This document shows, piece by piece, positions 54,461 to 63,901 of a stretch of DNA of 64,000 nucleotides (positions are counted from its first letter, which is position 1; every line of letters starts with the position of its first letter). The DNA is from Alphaproteobacteria bacterium (GTDB lineage: Bacteria > Pseudomonadota > Alphaproteobacteria > Micropepsales > Micropepsaceae), in assembly GCA_947462105.1 (NCBI GenBank), contig CANHNJ010000004.1, positions 1 through 64,000 of the forward strand, read 5' to 3'. A program made the translations under genes and the position numbers. Below the pieces are notes generated by a model. It was not told the DNA's origin, ran no database searches, and saw only the letters and a list, made by a program, of their open reading frames with translations.

Positions 54461-54639
54461 TGATTGCAAAGCGAATTCTCCTGATCGCCGTGCTGGGCGC
54501 GATTGCCGCCGCCTGCACCCCGACCATCCGGGTCGAGGTAGCGCCGATCAGCATCTACGCCAAGCTCGATGCCGATGTGCGCGTGCGCCTGGACCGGGAA
54601 GTCCAGACCGCGATCACCCAGAACCCCGACCTCTTCTGA
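54457..54639 (+). CDS. ynbE: YnbE-like small lipoprotein
   Basis: 60 aa with lipobox-like AAAC; TPTIRVEVAPISIYAKLDADVRVRLDREV; between ydbH- and ydbL-like genes. Confidence 0.85.
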   Translation: MMIAKRILLIAVLGAIAAACTPTIRVEVAPISIYAKLDADVRVRLDREVQTAITQNPDLF

Positions 54640-54656
54640 TCTGAAGGACAGGAAAG

Positions 54657-55007
54657 ATGACCCTCCGCAACACCATCGCCATCGCCGCCGCCGCTTTCAT
54701 GCTGGCGGTGACGCCCGTTCTCGCCGACGCCGCCAGCGACAAGGCCGCCGTCGATGCCGCCAAGGTGGCGGGCATCGTGGGCGAGCAGGGCGATGGCTTT
54801 CTCGGCATCGTCACCTCTGCTGATGGCGCGGTGATGGCTGCCGTCACCAACATCAATGCGGGCCGCGCGGCAGTCTATGCCGACACCGCCGCCAAGTCGG
54901 GCACGACGCGCGATGCGGCAGGCCAGGCGACGGCCGCGACCCTGATCGCACGCGCGCCTGCGGGCCAGTTCATCAAGCCCATCGGCGGCACCTGGACGAA
55001 AAAGTAG
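54657..55007 (+). CDS. ydbL: YdbL family periplasmic protein (DUF1318)
   Basis: Signal peptide; VGEQGDGFLGIV...INAGRAAVYADTAAKSGTTRDAAGQATA. Confidence 0.85.
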   Translation: MTLRNTIAIAAAAFMLAVTPVLADAASDKAAVDAAKVAGIVGEQGDGFLGIVTSADGAVMAAVTNINAGRAAVYADTAAKSGTTRDAAGQATAATLIARAPAGQFIKPIGGTWTKK

Positions 55008-55008
55008 T

Positions 55009-55996
55009 TCAGGCCCGCGCCGCACTGGCGCGCGCCATCAGGACGGACAGTCCCCAGCAGCCCAGGAAGGCGGCGATCACGGCGAAGCCCAGCGCGCCGA
55101 AATGCTGGTTGACGCCGCCGATCCAGCGCCAGAAGGCGCCTTCCAGCGCGAAGCGGCCCGCCAGCAGGTTCAGCACTTCCAGCGCCGCGATCACCAGCGC
55201 CACCAGGATCGAAAACAGCGTCACGGTCAAATTTGTAGACCAGCTTGCGCGAGGGCCACACCAGCGCCCAGCCATAGAGGCGGGTCATCAGGATGCCGTC
55301 GGTGGCATCGATCAGCGACATGCCCGCCGTGAACAGCGCCGGAAAGACCATGATGGTCCAGAACGGCACCGCATGGTGTGCCTGCGCCGCGCTGATGCCC
55401 AGCAGCGCCACTTCGGTGGCGGTGTCGAAGCCCAGGCCGAACAGGAAGCCCAGCGGATACATCTGCCACGACCGGCCGATCATGTTCATCACGGGCTTCA
55501 GCAACCGGCCCAGCGGCCCGCCGGGCAGGGGCGCGATGGGTGCAGACGGCTTGCGCATGGCGCGCAGGATGGCGACCAGGGTGACGATGTTGGCGGCGGC
55601 GATGATGATCAGGAAGCTGGCCGATACGGTGGTGCCGATCAGCGTGCCCAGCTCGCGCAATGGCGCGAAGCGGGCGGTGAGCGCCGCCGACAGCAGGGCG
55701 ATGCCGGCGCAGGCCAGGATCACCACGGTGGAGTGGCCCAGCGAGAAGAACAGGCCGACGCCGGTGGGCTTCTGCCCGTCCTGCACCAGCTTGCGGGTGA
55801 CGTTGTCGATGGCGGCGATATGGTCGGCATCCACTGCATGGCGCAGGCCCAGCGTGTAGGCGAGGATGGCAGTGCCCATCAGGGCGGCGTTGCCGCCGAA
55901 GATGGCGAAGGCCCAGGCCCAGGCCGCGATATTGCCCGCGATCAACCCGGCATAGATAAGGAGGACTTTGTTCGAAAAGGCGCGCGGCATGGGCAC
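55009..55996 (-). pseudogene. NiCoT-family nickel/cobalt transporter, frameshifted near 55229-55234
   Basis: LRHAVDADHIAAIDNVTRKLVQ and FGLGFDTATEVALLG in one frame to LVYK; C-terminal NLTVTLFSILVALVIAALEVLNL...FWRWIGGVNQHFG in another frame (ORF 55009-55275). Confidence 0.75.
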
Positions 55997-56077
55997 CAGC
56001 CTAGCCGCCCGTACGGCGCTGTCCAGTTTTGTGCTCGCGCCGGGAGCAAGTGTCGCGGCTGATCAAAAAATGGGCGA

Positions 56078-57076
56078 TCAGAGCGCCTTGATGGTCACGG
56101 TCTGCGGAGCCTCGGTGGCCAGCATGTTGCGCAACGGCAGCAGGAAGGCGTCGGCCTCCAGCTCGAAGACATCGCCATCCTGCGTCTTCACCCCTTCGCT
56201 GAAGGAGAGCGTGGCGGTGCCGAAGAAGTGGACATGGACATCGCCGGGGCGGCGGAAGAGCTCATATTTAAAATGATGCGCTTCCAGATTGGCGATGCTG
56301 TGGGACATGTTGTCCTCGCCCGACAGGAACGGCTTGTCCCAGATCAGCTCGTTGCCGCGCCGGATGCGCGACTGTCCTTGTACGGACGAAGGTAGGTCAC
56401 CAACGCGCAGTTCCGGGCCGAAGGAACAGGCGCGCAGCTTGGAGTGGGCCAGCCACAGATAGTTGAAGCGCTCCGTCACATGGTCGGAGAATTCGTTGCC
56501 CAGCGCGAAGCCCAGGCGAAACGGCGTGCTGTCGGGGCCGATGATGTAGAGGCCCACCATCTCCGGCTCCTCGCCGCCATCCTGCGCAAAGGCGGGCGAG
56601 GGGAACGGGCTTTCCGGCGCGGTGACGCTGGCGCCATCGCCTTTGTAGAACCATTCGGGCTGCGAGCCTTCGGCACCAGCCTTGGGCTTGCCGGTTTCCA
56701 GCCCCAGCTTGAACATCTTCATCGAGTCCGTGAGGTTCGCCGTGCTTTCCAGCGAGCGATGCATCTTGTCCCGGCCTTCCGCCGAGCCCAGATGCGTCAG
56801 GCCGGTGCCGGTGACGATCAGGTGCGCGGGATCGGTGGGATGATCGAGCGGCGCCAGCACGCGGCCTTGTGCCAGCGCGAGATGGATGTCCACCGCATCG
56901 CCGGTGCCTGCGTCATCCGCCGCCTGCGCCAATGAGGTGCCGCGCGCGATGGCGCGCATGGCGAGTTCGTAGGTGGAGGAAACCCCGGCCACCAGCCGGG
57001 CCGAACGGTCTTCGGACAGGCGGGCCACAGCGCGCGCGCCGTCGGGCAGGGTCAGTTGCAGCAGGCGCAAGGCCAT
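56078..57076 (-). CDS. AraD1/GguC-like family (FAH-related) protein
   Basis: TGTGLTHLGSAEGRDKMH, PEWFYKGDG, GGEEPEMVGLYIIGPDSTPFRLGFALGNEFSDHVTE. Confidence 0.75.
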   Translation of the reverse strand: MALRLLQLTLPDGARAVARLSEDRSARLVAGVSSTYELAMRAIARGTSLAQAADDAGTGDAVDIHLALAQGRVLAPLDHPTDPAHLIVTGTGLTHLGSAEGRDKMHRSLESTANLTDSMKMFKLGLETGKPKAGAEGSQPEWFYKGDGASVTAPESPFPSPAFAQDGGEEPEMVGLYIIGPDSTPFRLGFALGNEFSDHVTERFNYLWLAHSKLRACSFGPELRVGDLPSSVQGQSRIRRGNELIWDKPFLSGEDNMSHSIANLEAHHFKYELFRRPGDVHVHFFGTATLSFSEGVKTQDGDVFELEADAFLLPLRNMLATEAPQTVTIKAL

Positions 57077-57227
57077 TTGAAATACTCCGAGTTTAGGCGC
57101 GATACGGCGATCTAGCGCGCAACTCGCCCAATGTCATCGTTTTCCTGCTGCCACACCTGTTGCGCCCCCCGTGCAGGGCTCGGTAAGGTTCCGCAAAACA
57201 ACCAAGAATAAATCCCTGGGAGATATC

Positions 57228-59138
57228 ATGAAAAAAATCGCCGCCCTGATTGCGCCCGTCCTGCTGGGGGCGGCGCTGCTGCCGTCACAGGCGGCAGGGC
57301 CTTCGACCGAATGGCCCACCTATGGCAACGACCAGGGCGGCATGCGGTTTTCGCCCCTGACCCAGATCACGCCCGCCAATGTGGCGAAGCTGGAGAAGGC
57401 CTGGACCTTCAACATGCGCCCCGCCTATCTCGACAATCCCGCCGCCAATCCGCAGGCCGGGCGTGGCGGCCGCGGGCCTGCCGGTGGCCGCGGGTTCACG
57501 CCGCCGCGCTTCGCCGGTTCGCAGATGACGCCGCTGGTGGTGAACGGCCTGATGTTCCTGGCCACGCCCTATCGCCGCGTCACCGCCCTGAACGCCGAAA
57601 CCGGCAAGCAGGTCTGGGCCTATGACATTCCGGGCAACGATGCGCCTTCGACGCGCGGCGTCGAATACTGGGCGGGCGGCAACCGCGTCATCGTCTCCAC
57701 CCGCGACGGCAAGATCATCGCCCTCGATGCCAAGACGGGCGAACCGATCACCAGCTTCGGTGAGAAGGGCATCCTCAACACCCGCACGCCGGAAATCCTC
57801 AACGGCCTGCCCAACGCCGCCTTTGGCTATTCGACGCCGCCGCTGGTGGTGAACAATGTGCTGGTGACCGGCGGCCGCGTGCAGGAGCAGCCCACCAAGG
57901 GCGCCTCGGGCGACATTCGCGGCTGGGACATCCGCACCGGCAAGCTGCTCTGGACCTTCCATTCGGTGCCGCGCCCCGGCGAGAAGTTCAACGAGACCTG
58001 GGGCAACAATAGCTGGCAGCAGCGCTCCGGCGTGAACATCTGGACCTATCTGGTCGCCGATACGGCGCGCGATATCGTCTATCTGCCGATCGGCGCACCG
58101 GCCTTTGATCGCTGGGGCGGCGACCGTCCGGGCACCAACCTCTACAGCGATAGCGTCGTGGCGGTGAATGCAAAGACCGGCAAGTATCTGTGGCACTTCC
58201 AGACCGTGCATCACGACATCTGGGACGTGGACCTGCCCGGCATCTCGCTGATCGAGGTCAAGCGCAACGGCAAGACCATTCCGGGCGTCGCGGTGATGAA
58301 CAAGATGGCCATCCTGTTCATGTTCAACCGCGTCAACGGCGAGCCGCTCTACGAGATCACGGAAAAGCCGGTGCCGACGGCGACCGACATTCCCGACGAG
58401 AAGGCCTGGCCGACCCAGCCCTTCTCGGTGACGCCGCCGCTGGGCAAGCTGAGCTGGGAGCGCGGCGACATCTCCAACGTGACCCCGGAACACCGCGCCT
58501 GGTGCGAGAAGTTCATCGCCGACAAGAACGCCCTGCCGTCGCAGCCTTTCCAGCCGCTGCGGATCGATGGCGCGGTGGTGAGCTTCCCCGGCAGCCTGGG
58601 CGGCGTCGATTGGGGCGGGACGGCGTTTGATCCCAAGCGCGGCCTCTTGATCGTCAACACCAACAACCTGGCGCATTTCTCGGCGCAGGTGCTGCGTCCC
58701 GATGGCAGCTATGGCATGAAGGATGGCTACCAGTATTTCTGGAATGCGCAGACCAAGATGCCATGCCAGAGCGGGCCCTGGGGCCAGTTCAACGCGGTGG
58801 ACGTCAACACCGGCAAGATCGTCTGGCAGGTGCCGCTGGGCATCACCGAGGAACTGCCGGCGGGGCAGCAGAACACCGGCCGTGTCGGTCTGGGCAATCC
58901 GATGGTCACGGCCAGCGGCCTGGCCTTTGTCGGGGCCACCGATGATTTCCGCCTGCGCGCCTTCGACAGCACCAACGGCAAGGAGCTGTGGGTGGTGAAG
59001 CTGGCGGGCGGCGTCAATAGCGGCCCGATCACCTGGCGCGGCCGCAGCGGCCGCCAGTATGTCACCGCTGTTGCCACCGGCGGCGCCAATGGACCGGCGA
59101 CCTCGGACGAGGTGGTGACGTTCGCATTGCCGAAGTAG
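57228..59138 (+). CDS. PQQ-dependent quinoprotein dehydrogenase (glucose dehydrogenase-like)
   Basis: Sec-type signal; WPTYGNDQGGMRFSPLTQI, VHHDIWDVDLPG, WGGTAFDPKRGLLIVNTNN propeller motifs. Confidence 0.88.
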   Translation: MKKIAALIAPVLLGAALLPSQAAGPSTEWPTYGNDQGGMRFSPLTQITPANVAKLEKAWTFNMRPAYLDNPAANPQAGRGGRGPAGGRGFTPPRFAGSQMTPLVVNGLMFLATPYRRVTALNAETGKQVWAYDIPGNDAPSTRGVEYWAGGNRVIVSTRDGKIIALDAKTGEPITSFGEKGILNTRTPEILNGLPNAAFGYSTPPLVVNNVLVTGGRVQEQPTKGASGDIRGWDIRTGKLLWTFHSVPRPGEKFNETWGNNSWQQRSGVNIWTYLVADTARDIVYLPIGAPAFDRWGGDRPGTNLYSDSVVAVNAKTGKYLWHFQTVHHDIWDVDLPGISLIEVKRNGKTIPGVAVMNKMAILFMFNRVNGEPLYEITEKPVPTATDIPDEKAWPTQPFSVTPPLGKLSWERGDISNVTPEHRAWCEKFIADKNALPSQPFQPLRIDGAVVSFPGSLGGVDWGGTAFDPKRGLLIVNTNNLAHFSAQVLRPDGSYGMKDGYQYFWNAQTKMPCQSGPWGQFNAVDVNTGKIVWQVPLGITEELPAGQQNTGRVGLGNPMVTASGLAFVGATDDFRLRAFDSTNGKELWVVKLAGGVNSGPITWRGRSGRQYVTAVATGGANGPATSDEVVTFALPK

Positions 59139-59171
59139 GGCGCATTGCCGAAGTAGGGCGCATTGCCCAAG
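59124..59171. repeat. Short tandem repeat, 18-bp unit, about 2.7 copies, spanning the PQQ-dehydrogenase stop codon
   Basis: GCATTGCCGAAGTAGGGC at 59124-59141 and 59142-59159, then GCATTGCCCAAG 59160-59171. Confidence 0.95.
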
Positions 59172-59173
59172 AA

Positions 59174-59205
59174 AAAGCCCCCGCAGCGCAAGCTGCGGGG
59201 GCTTT
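59174..59205. terminator. Hairpin terminator between the convergent PQQ-DH and cytochrome c genes
   Basis: AAAGCCCCCGCAGC-GCAA-GCTGCGGGGGCTTT, 14-bp stem. Confidence 0.85.
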
Positions 59206-59227
59206 CGTATGACGTATCGGCTTTGGC

Positions 59228-59602
59228 CTACTGAGCCGGAGCCGGGGCTGCCGGAGCCGGGGTTGCCGGAGCCGCCGCAGCCGGGGCCGCGCCCGGCGCG
59301 GGCGGCGGGGTGGTGCCGAAATAGGTGGCGAGATAATTGACCACCTTGTCGAAGTTGGCTTCCTCAACTGGCGCGCCGTTGGTGATCATCATGGTGACGG
59401 TGTTGGCCCATTCTTCGGCCGAACGCTTCTCGGTCATGATCTGGCCGACGCCGTGACAGCCGCCGCAACCCTTCATGGTCTCTTCCATGCCGGGGCCGGG
59501 AGGCAGGGCATCCTGGGCCACGGCCGGAGCCAAAATCACGCCTGCCACGATGGCCGCACCAGCGGCGGAAATCGTCAGGGCCTTAATCAGATCGCTGCGC
59601 AT
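59228..59602 (-). CDS. Small secreted c-type cytochrome-like protein
   Basis: Signal peptide; CGGCH heme motif; TEKRSAEEWANTVTMMI; Pro/Ala-rich C-terminal tail. Confidence 0.85.
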   Translation of the reverse strand: MRSDLIKALTISAAGAAIVAGVILAPAVAQDALPPGPGMEETMKGCGGCHGVGQIMTEKRSAEEWANTVTMMITNGAPVEEANFDKVVNYLATYFGTTPPPAPGAAPAAAAPATPAPAAPAPAQ

Positions 59603-59861
59603 CAATTCCTGCCTTCTTGCTCTGTCGGGGCCGGAAGATGTCATTCACCCCCGGCCTTGTCACCTGATTTTCCGCTTTATTGCGGCAAATCAAAGACGCT
59701 ATTTCGTCGCTGGCGGGACTCCAGCCAGTGCAGCAACTCTGAACTTCCCCACATGAACGGCCCATGAATGACATGGATTTTCCGTCATGCGCCCGGCTGG
59801 AGGCTCATGCGCGGCCTTTGGCGTGGCGCGCGGCCCCATCCTTCGCATAGGTTCCGGCCCC

Positions 59862-60611
59862 ATGGAGCCCTTGATGCCGTTCGCCGTGCTGTTTCTGGCT
59901 GCCCTGTGGGCCGGTTGCCAGAACGCGCTGGCAGGCGGCGGCTCGTTCCTGACATTGCCGGCACTGATTCTCACCGGCATGGATGCCCGCGCCGCCAACA
60001 TCACTTCCACCGTGGCGCTGTTTCCCGGCCAGGTGCTGACGGGATGGCGTGGCCGCGACAACGCCACCGGCGTCAACAGCCTGAGCCTGAAGGCGCTCGT
60101 CATCATCAGCCTGGTCGGCGGCGCGCTGGGCGCGGTGCTGCTGCTGCTGACGCCGTCGCGCATCTTCGCCAGCATGGTGCCGTGGCTGGTGCTGTTCGCC
60201 ACCGTCATGTTCGCCTGGGGCAGCTTTGGTCCCAAGCGCCAGGACGGCACGCATCTCTCCGCCCTTGGTGCGGGCGCGGCGCAATTCTGCATCGCCATCT
60301 ATGGCGGCTATTTCGGCGGCGGCATCGGCTTTCTCATGCTGGCGGCGATGACGGCGGCCGGCCTGGCCATCCGCAGCTCTGCTGCCAACAAGAATGTCCT
60401 GGCGGCGGTGATAAACCTGTCGGCGGTGCTGATCTTCGTCTTCTCGCCCGAAGTGCACTGGCTGCAAATGGCCATCGCCTGTGTTGGCGCGCTGATCGGC
60501 GGCTATGCCGGTTCGCAGATGCTGCGCAATGTGAATGAGAAGCTGCTGCGCATCTTCATCGTTTGCATTGGCACGGCCCTGACCATCGGCCTGTTTTTGA
60601 GAGCGCCCTGA
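59862..60611 (+). CDS. TSUP (TauE/SafE) family permease
   Basis: GCQNALAGGGSFLTLPALILTGMDARAANITSTVALFPGQ; ISSAANKNVLAA-like second repeat. Confidence 0.88.
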   Translation: MEPLMPFAVLFLAALWAGCQNALAGGGSFLTLPALILTGMDARAANITSTVALFPGQVLTGWRGRDNATGVNSLSLKALVIISLVGGALGAVLLLLTPSRIFASMVPWLVLFATVMFAWGSFGPKRQDGTHLSALGAGAAQFCIAIYGGYFGGGIGFLMLAAMTAAGLAIRSSAANKNVLAAVINLSAVLIFVFSPEVHWLQMAIACVGALIGGYAGSQMLRNVNEKLLRIFIVCIGTALTIGLFLRAP

Positions 60612-60677
60612 GCTAACGTCTGCGCTGCGGTTGTTTTTCCGCTGTTGCTGGGGCTAGGCTGGGCGCAAGGGGGCTGC

Positions 60678-61436
60678 ATGGCACGCAAAGCACGAAAGAC
60701 GCCGCTGCGTGCGGGAAGGCGCCCGCAGGTGGATTTCACGCGCCATGCCGCCATCGCCGCCACGCTGGGCGGTGAAATCCTCACCGGCAAGCGCGCGCCG
60801 GGCAGCCGCCTGCCATCCGTCGAAGAGATGTACGAACTGTTCGGCGTCAGCCGCGTGGTCGTGCGCGAAGTGGTCAAGACGCTCACGGCCAAGGGCCTGG
60901 TCGTGTCCAAGACCAAGGTCGGCACGCTGGTGCTGGACCCCTCGCACTGGAACTGGCTGGACGCCGATGTGCTGGACTGGCGCGTGCGCATGGGGCTGGA
61001 CCGCGCCTTCCTCGAGCAGATCACCGAAGTGCGCCTGGCGGTGGAGCCGATGGCCGCCGCGCTGTCGGCGCGTCACCGCAGCCGCGCCGACATCACGCGC
61101 CTGCGCGCCTGCATCGCGGCGATGCGCGAGGCCGAAGGCGATGACCGTCTCTTTCCCGAAGCCGATCTCGCCTATCATCTCGCCATCGGCCGCGCCTCCG
61201 GCAATCCGCTGGTGCGCTCCTTCGGCGCCGTCATCAAGGTGGCGCTGGGCGGGCTGATCGCCCTCAGCAATGCCAGCGTCAAGGCCAGCGGCGGCAAGGG
61301 CCATACCGTCTCCACCGACCGCCACGTGGCGATTCTGAAGGCCATCGAAGCGCGCAACGAAGCGGCGGCCCGTGCCGCCATGCTCCGCGTCATTGTGCGC
61401 GGACGCCACCATGCCGGGCGAAAGGCCATGTCCTGA
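60678..61436 (+). CDS. GntR/FadR-family transcriptional regulator
   Basis: GEILTGKRAPGSRLPSVEEMYELFGVSRVVVREVVKTLTAKGLVVSKTKVGTLV; FCD-like C-terminus. Confidence 0.9.
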   Translation: MARKARKTPLRAGRRPQVDFTRHAAIAATLGGEILTGKRAPGSRLPSVEEMYELFGVSRVVVREVVKTLTAKGLVVSKTKVGTLVLDPSHWNWLDADVLDWRVRMGLDRAFLEQITEVRLAVEPMAAALSARHRSRADITRLRACIAAMREAEGDDRLFPEADLAYHLAIGRASGNPLVRSFGAVIKVALGGLIALSNASVKASGGKGHTVSTDRHVAILKAIEARNEAAARAAMLRVIVRGRHHAGRKAMS

Positions 61437-61564
61437 CAAGGGCTTGCTGCGTTGCTGCCGGAATGCCGCAGCGCAACGTGGCGTTCAGGACAAACTTTCA
61501 GCACAAAAAGAATAATACTATTCCGGCGCGTCCGGCCATATAAACATTTCCGGTATTCTAGCTT

Positions 61565-63733
61565 TTGATGAGGAAACAAATGCCGCCGCTTTCCAGACGT
61601 TCGATGCTCTATGGCTCCGCCGCCGCCCTGACGGCCGCGTCGCTGCCCCGCCTGGCCGAGGCCCAGCGCAGCCCCAACGGTGCGGGCTCCACCGCCAACG
61701 CCTATCCGGCTCCGCCCGCCAACGGCGCCGCCGGCGCCAATACCGAATGGACGGCCTATGCCGGCGATGCGCGCGCCAACCGCTATTCGCCGCTGGCGCA
61801 GATCAATGCGTCGAACTTCAACAATTTGCAGGTTGCCTGGCGCTTCGACGCCGCCAAGTTCGGTCCGCGTATCGAGACCAACTGGGAATCGACCCCGCTG
61901 CTCATCAAGGGCAAGCTCTTTGTCACCGCCGGGGCGCGTCGCGACGTGGTCTGCCTTGATGCCATCACCGGCGAAATCCTCTGGATGCATCGCGAAGATG
62001 AAGGCGAGCGTGGCCGCCAGGCACCGCGCGCCCTGTCGGGACGCGGCTGTTCCTATTGGACCGACGGCAAGATCGAGCGCATCGTCTATGTGACGCCCGG
62101 CTACCGCATGAAGTCGCTGGACATCGCCACCGGCATTCCCGACCCGCGCTTCGGCAAGGGCGGCGTGGTCGATCTCAAGCTCGAGAACGACCAGAACATC
62201 GACCTCGTCACCGGCGAGATCGGCCTGCAGGCGACGCCGCTGGTCTGCAACAACGTCATCGTGGTCGGTGCCGCCCATAGCGGCGCGACGCCGCGCGAGG
62301 CGGCCAGCCCGACCGGCAATGTGCGCGGCTATGACGCCCGCACCGGCCGCCGCCTGTGGATCTTCCACACCATCCCGCACAAGGGCGAATACGGCTATGA
62401 CAGCTGGGTCGAGGCGGGCCAGCCCGAGAAGACCGGCCATGCCGGTGTCTGGGGCGACATGTGCGCCGATCCGGAACTGGGCATCGTCTATTTCGGCGTC
62501 GAGCTGCCGGTGGGCGATTACCTGGGCATGCACCGCAAGGGCAACGGCCTGTTCGGCGAAAGCCTGGTTGCGGTCGACGTCAAGACCGGCAAGCGCAAGT
62601 GGCACTACCAGATGGTCCATCACGGCCTGTGGGACAGCGACGTGCCGTGCTCGGCCATGGTTGTCGATCTGCCGGTCAATGGCCGCACGGTGAAGGCCAT
62701 CGCGCAGCCGACCAAGCAGAGCTTCCTCTATGTGCTGAACCGTGAAACCGGCGAGCCGATCTGGCCGATCCCGGAAGTGGCGAAGAAGCCGGGCGATGTG
62801 CCCGACGAGTGGTACTCGCCGACCCAGCCGATCCCGTCCAAGCCGCCGGCCTATGATCGCCAGAATGTCGGCGATGACGATCTCGTGGACTTCACGCCCG
62901 CCATCAAGGCGCGCGCCATCGAGATCGCCAACAAGTACCAGCGCGGCGAGGGCATCTTCCAGGCCCCGACCATGGCGACCTATGAAGGCACCTGGGGCAC
63001 GCTGCTGCTGCCGGGCGCGCAGGGTGGCACCAACTGGCCGGGTGGCTGCTTCGATCCGGAAACCAAGATCGCCTACATCTACTCCAAGACCGCGCCTGCC
63101 GTGCATGCGGTGCGCAAGGCCGATACACCCTTCGGCTACACCAATGGTGCGCCGCCCGTTCCGGGCGCTGTGGGCCGCGGCGGTCGCGGCGGTGGCGGTG
63201 GTGGCGGCGAAGGTGCCGACATCGTGCCGGGTGGTGCAGGCCGCGGTGGCCCCGGCGCCGGTGCTCCCAGCCTGACCGGGCCGATCCAGCCGGGCAATCT
63301 CAACGTCGGTGGTCTTCCGATCATCAAGCCGCCTTACGGCCGCATCAGTGCGCTCGATCTCAAGGACGGCACGATGGCCTGGCAGGTCGCGCATGGCGAA
63401 ACGCCGGACAACATCAAGAACAACCCGCTGCTGAAGGGGCTCAACATCCCACGCACGGGTCAGGCCGGCAATATCGGCCCGCTGGTGACCAAGACGCTGG
63501 TGATCTGCGGCGATCCGCAGAACACCACCGACGCCAAGGGCAACAGCCTTGCTTGGCTGCGCGCCTACGACAAGGCGACGGGCCGCGAGGTTGGCGCCAT
63601 TCCGATGACGCAGGGCCAGACCGGCACGCCGATGACCTATGCCATGGGCGGCTGGCAATACATCGTGCTCTGCATCGCGCCCGACCGTACGGGCGGCAGC
63701 GAGATGGTGGCCTATCGCCTGCGTCAGGTCTGA
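61565..63733 (+). CDS. PQQ-dependent quinoprotein dehydrogenase with Tat-like signal
   Basis: SRRSMLYGSAAALTAASLPRLAEAQ; EWTAYAGDARANRYSPLAQINASNFNNLQVAWRF; MVHHGLWDSDVPCSAM. Confidence 0.88.
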   Translation: MMRKQMPPLSRRSMLYGSAAALTAASLPRLAEAQRSPNGAGSTANAYPAPPANGAAGANTEWTAYAGDARANRYSPLAQINASNFNNLQVAWRFDAAKFGPRIETNWESTPLLIKGKLFVTAGARRDVVCLDAITGEILWMHREDEGERGRQAPRALSGRGCSYWTDGKIERIVYVTPGYRMKSLDIATGIPDPRFGKGGVVDLKLENDQNIDLVTGEIGLQATPLVCNNVIVVGAAHSGATPREAASPTGNVRGYDARTGRRLWIFHTIPHKGEYGYDSWVEAGQPEKTGHAGVWGDMCADPELGIVYFGVELPVGDYLGMHRKGNGLFGESLVAVDVKTGKRKWHYQMVHHGLWDSDVPCSAMVVDLPVNGRTVKAIAQPTKQSFLYVLNRETGEPIWPIPEVAKKPGDVPDEWYSPTQPIPSKPPAYDRQNVGDDDLVDFTPAIKARAIEIANKYQRGEGIFQAPTMATYEGTWGTLLLPGAQGGTNWPGGCFDPETKIAYIYSKTAPAVHAVRKADTPFGYTNGAPPVPGAVGRGGRGGGGGGGEGADIVPGGAGRGGPGAGAPSLTGPIQPGNLNVGGLPIIKPPYGRISALDLKDGTMAWQVAHGETPDNIKNNPLLKGLNIPRTGQAGNIGPLVTKTLVICGDPQNTTDAKGNSLAWLRAYDKATGREVGAIPMTQGQTGTPMTYAMGGWQYIVLCIAPDRTGGSEMVAYRLRQV

Positions 63734-63757
63734 CGCGGCCTATCGGATGTAAACGGG

Positions 63758-63792
63758 AAGAGGCGCGGCGCTTGCTGCGCCTCTTTTCTTTT
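63758..63792 (+). terminator. Rho-independent terminator after the PQQ dehydrogenase
   Basis: AAGAGGCGC...GCGCCTCTTTTCTTTT. Confidence 0.75.
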
Positions 63793-63901
63793 GCGGCGCA
63801 ATATCACCTGATGAGACGCCGCCGGTTTTTCCCGTTTGACGCTATAATGTTTGCGCCTAGCGTTCCCGCAAACAACAACAGTCAAATCCAGGGGGAAATC
63901 A

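Noticed and set aside
61175-63658. 827-aa minus-strand ORF opposite GntR and PQQ dehydrogenase genes
   Set aside because: Spans two well-supported genes on the other strand; composition typical of an antisense artefact.
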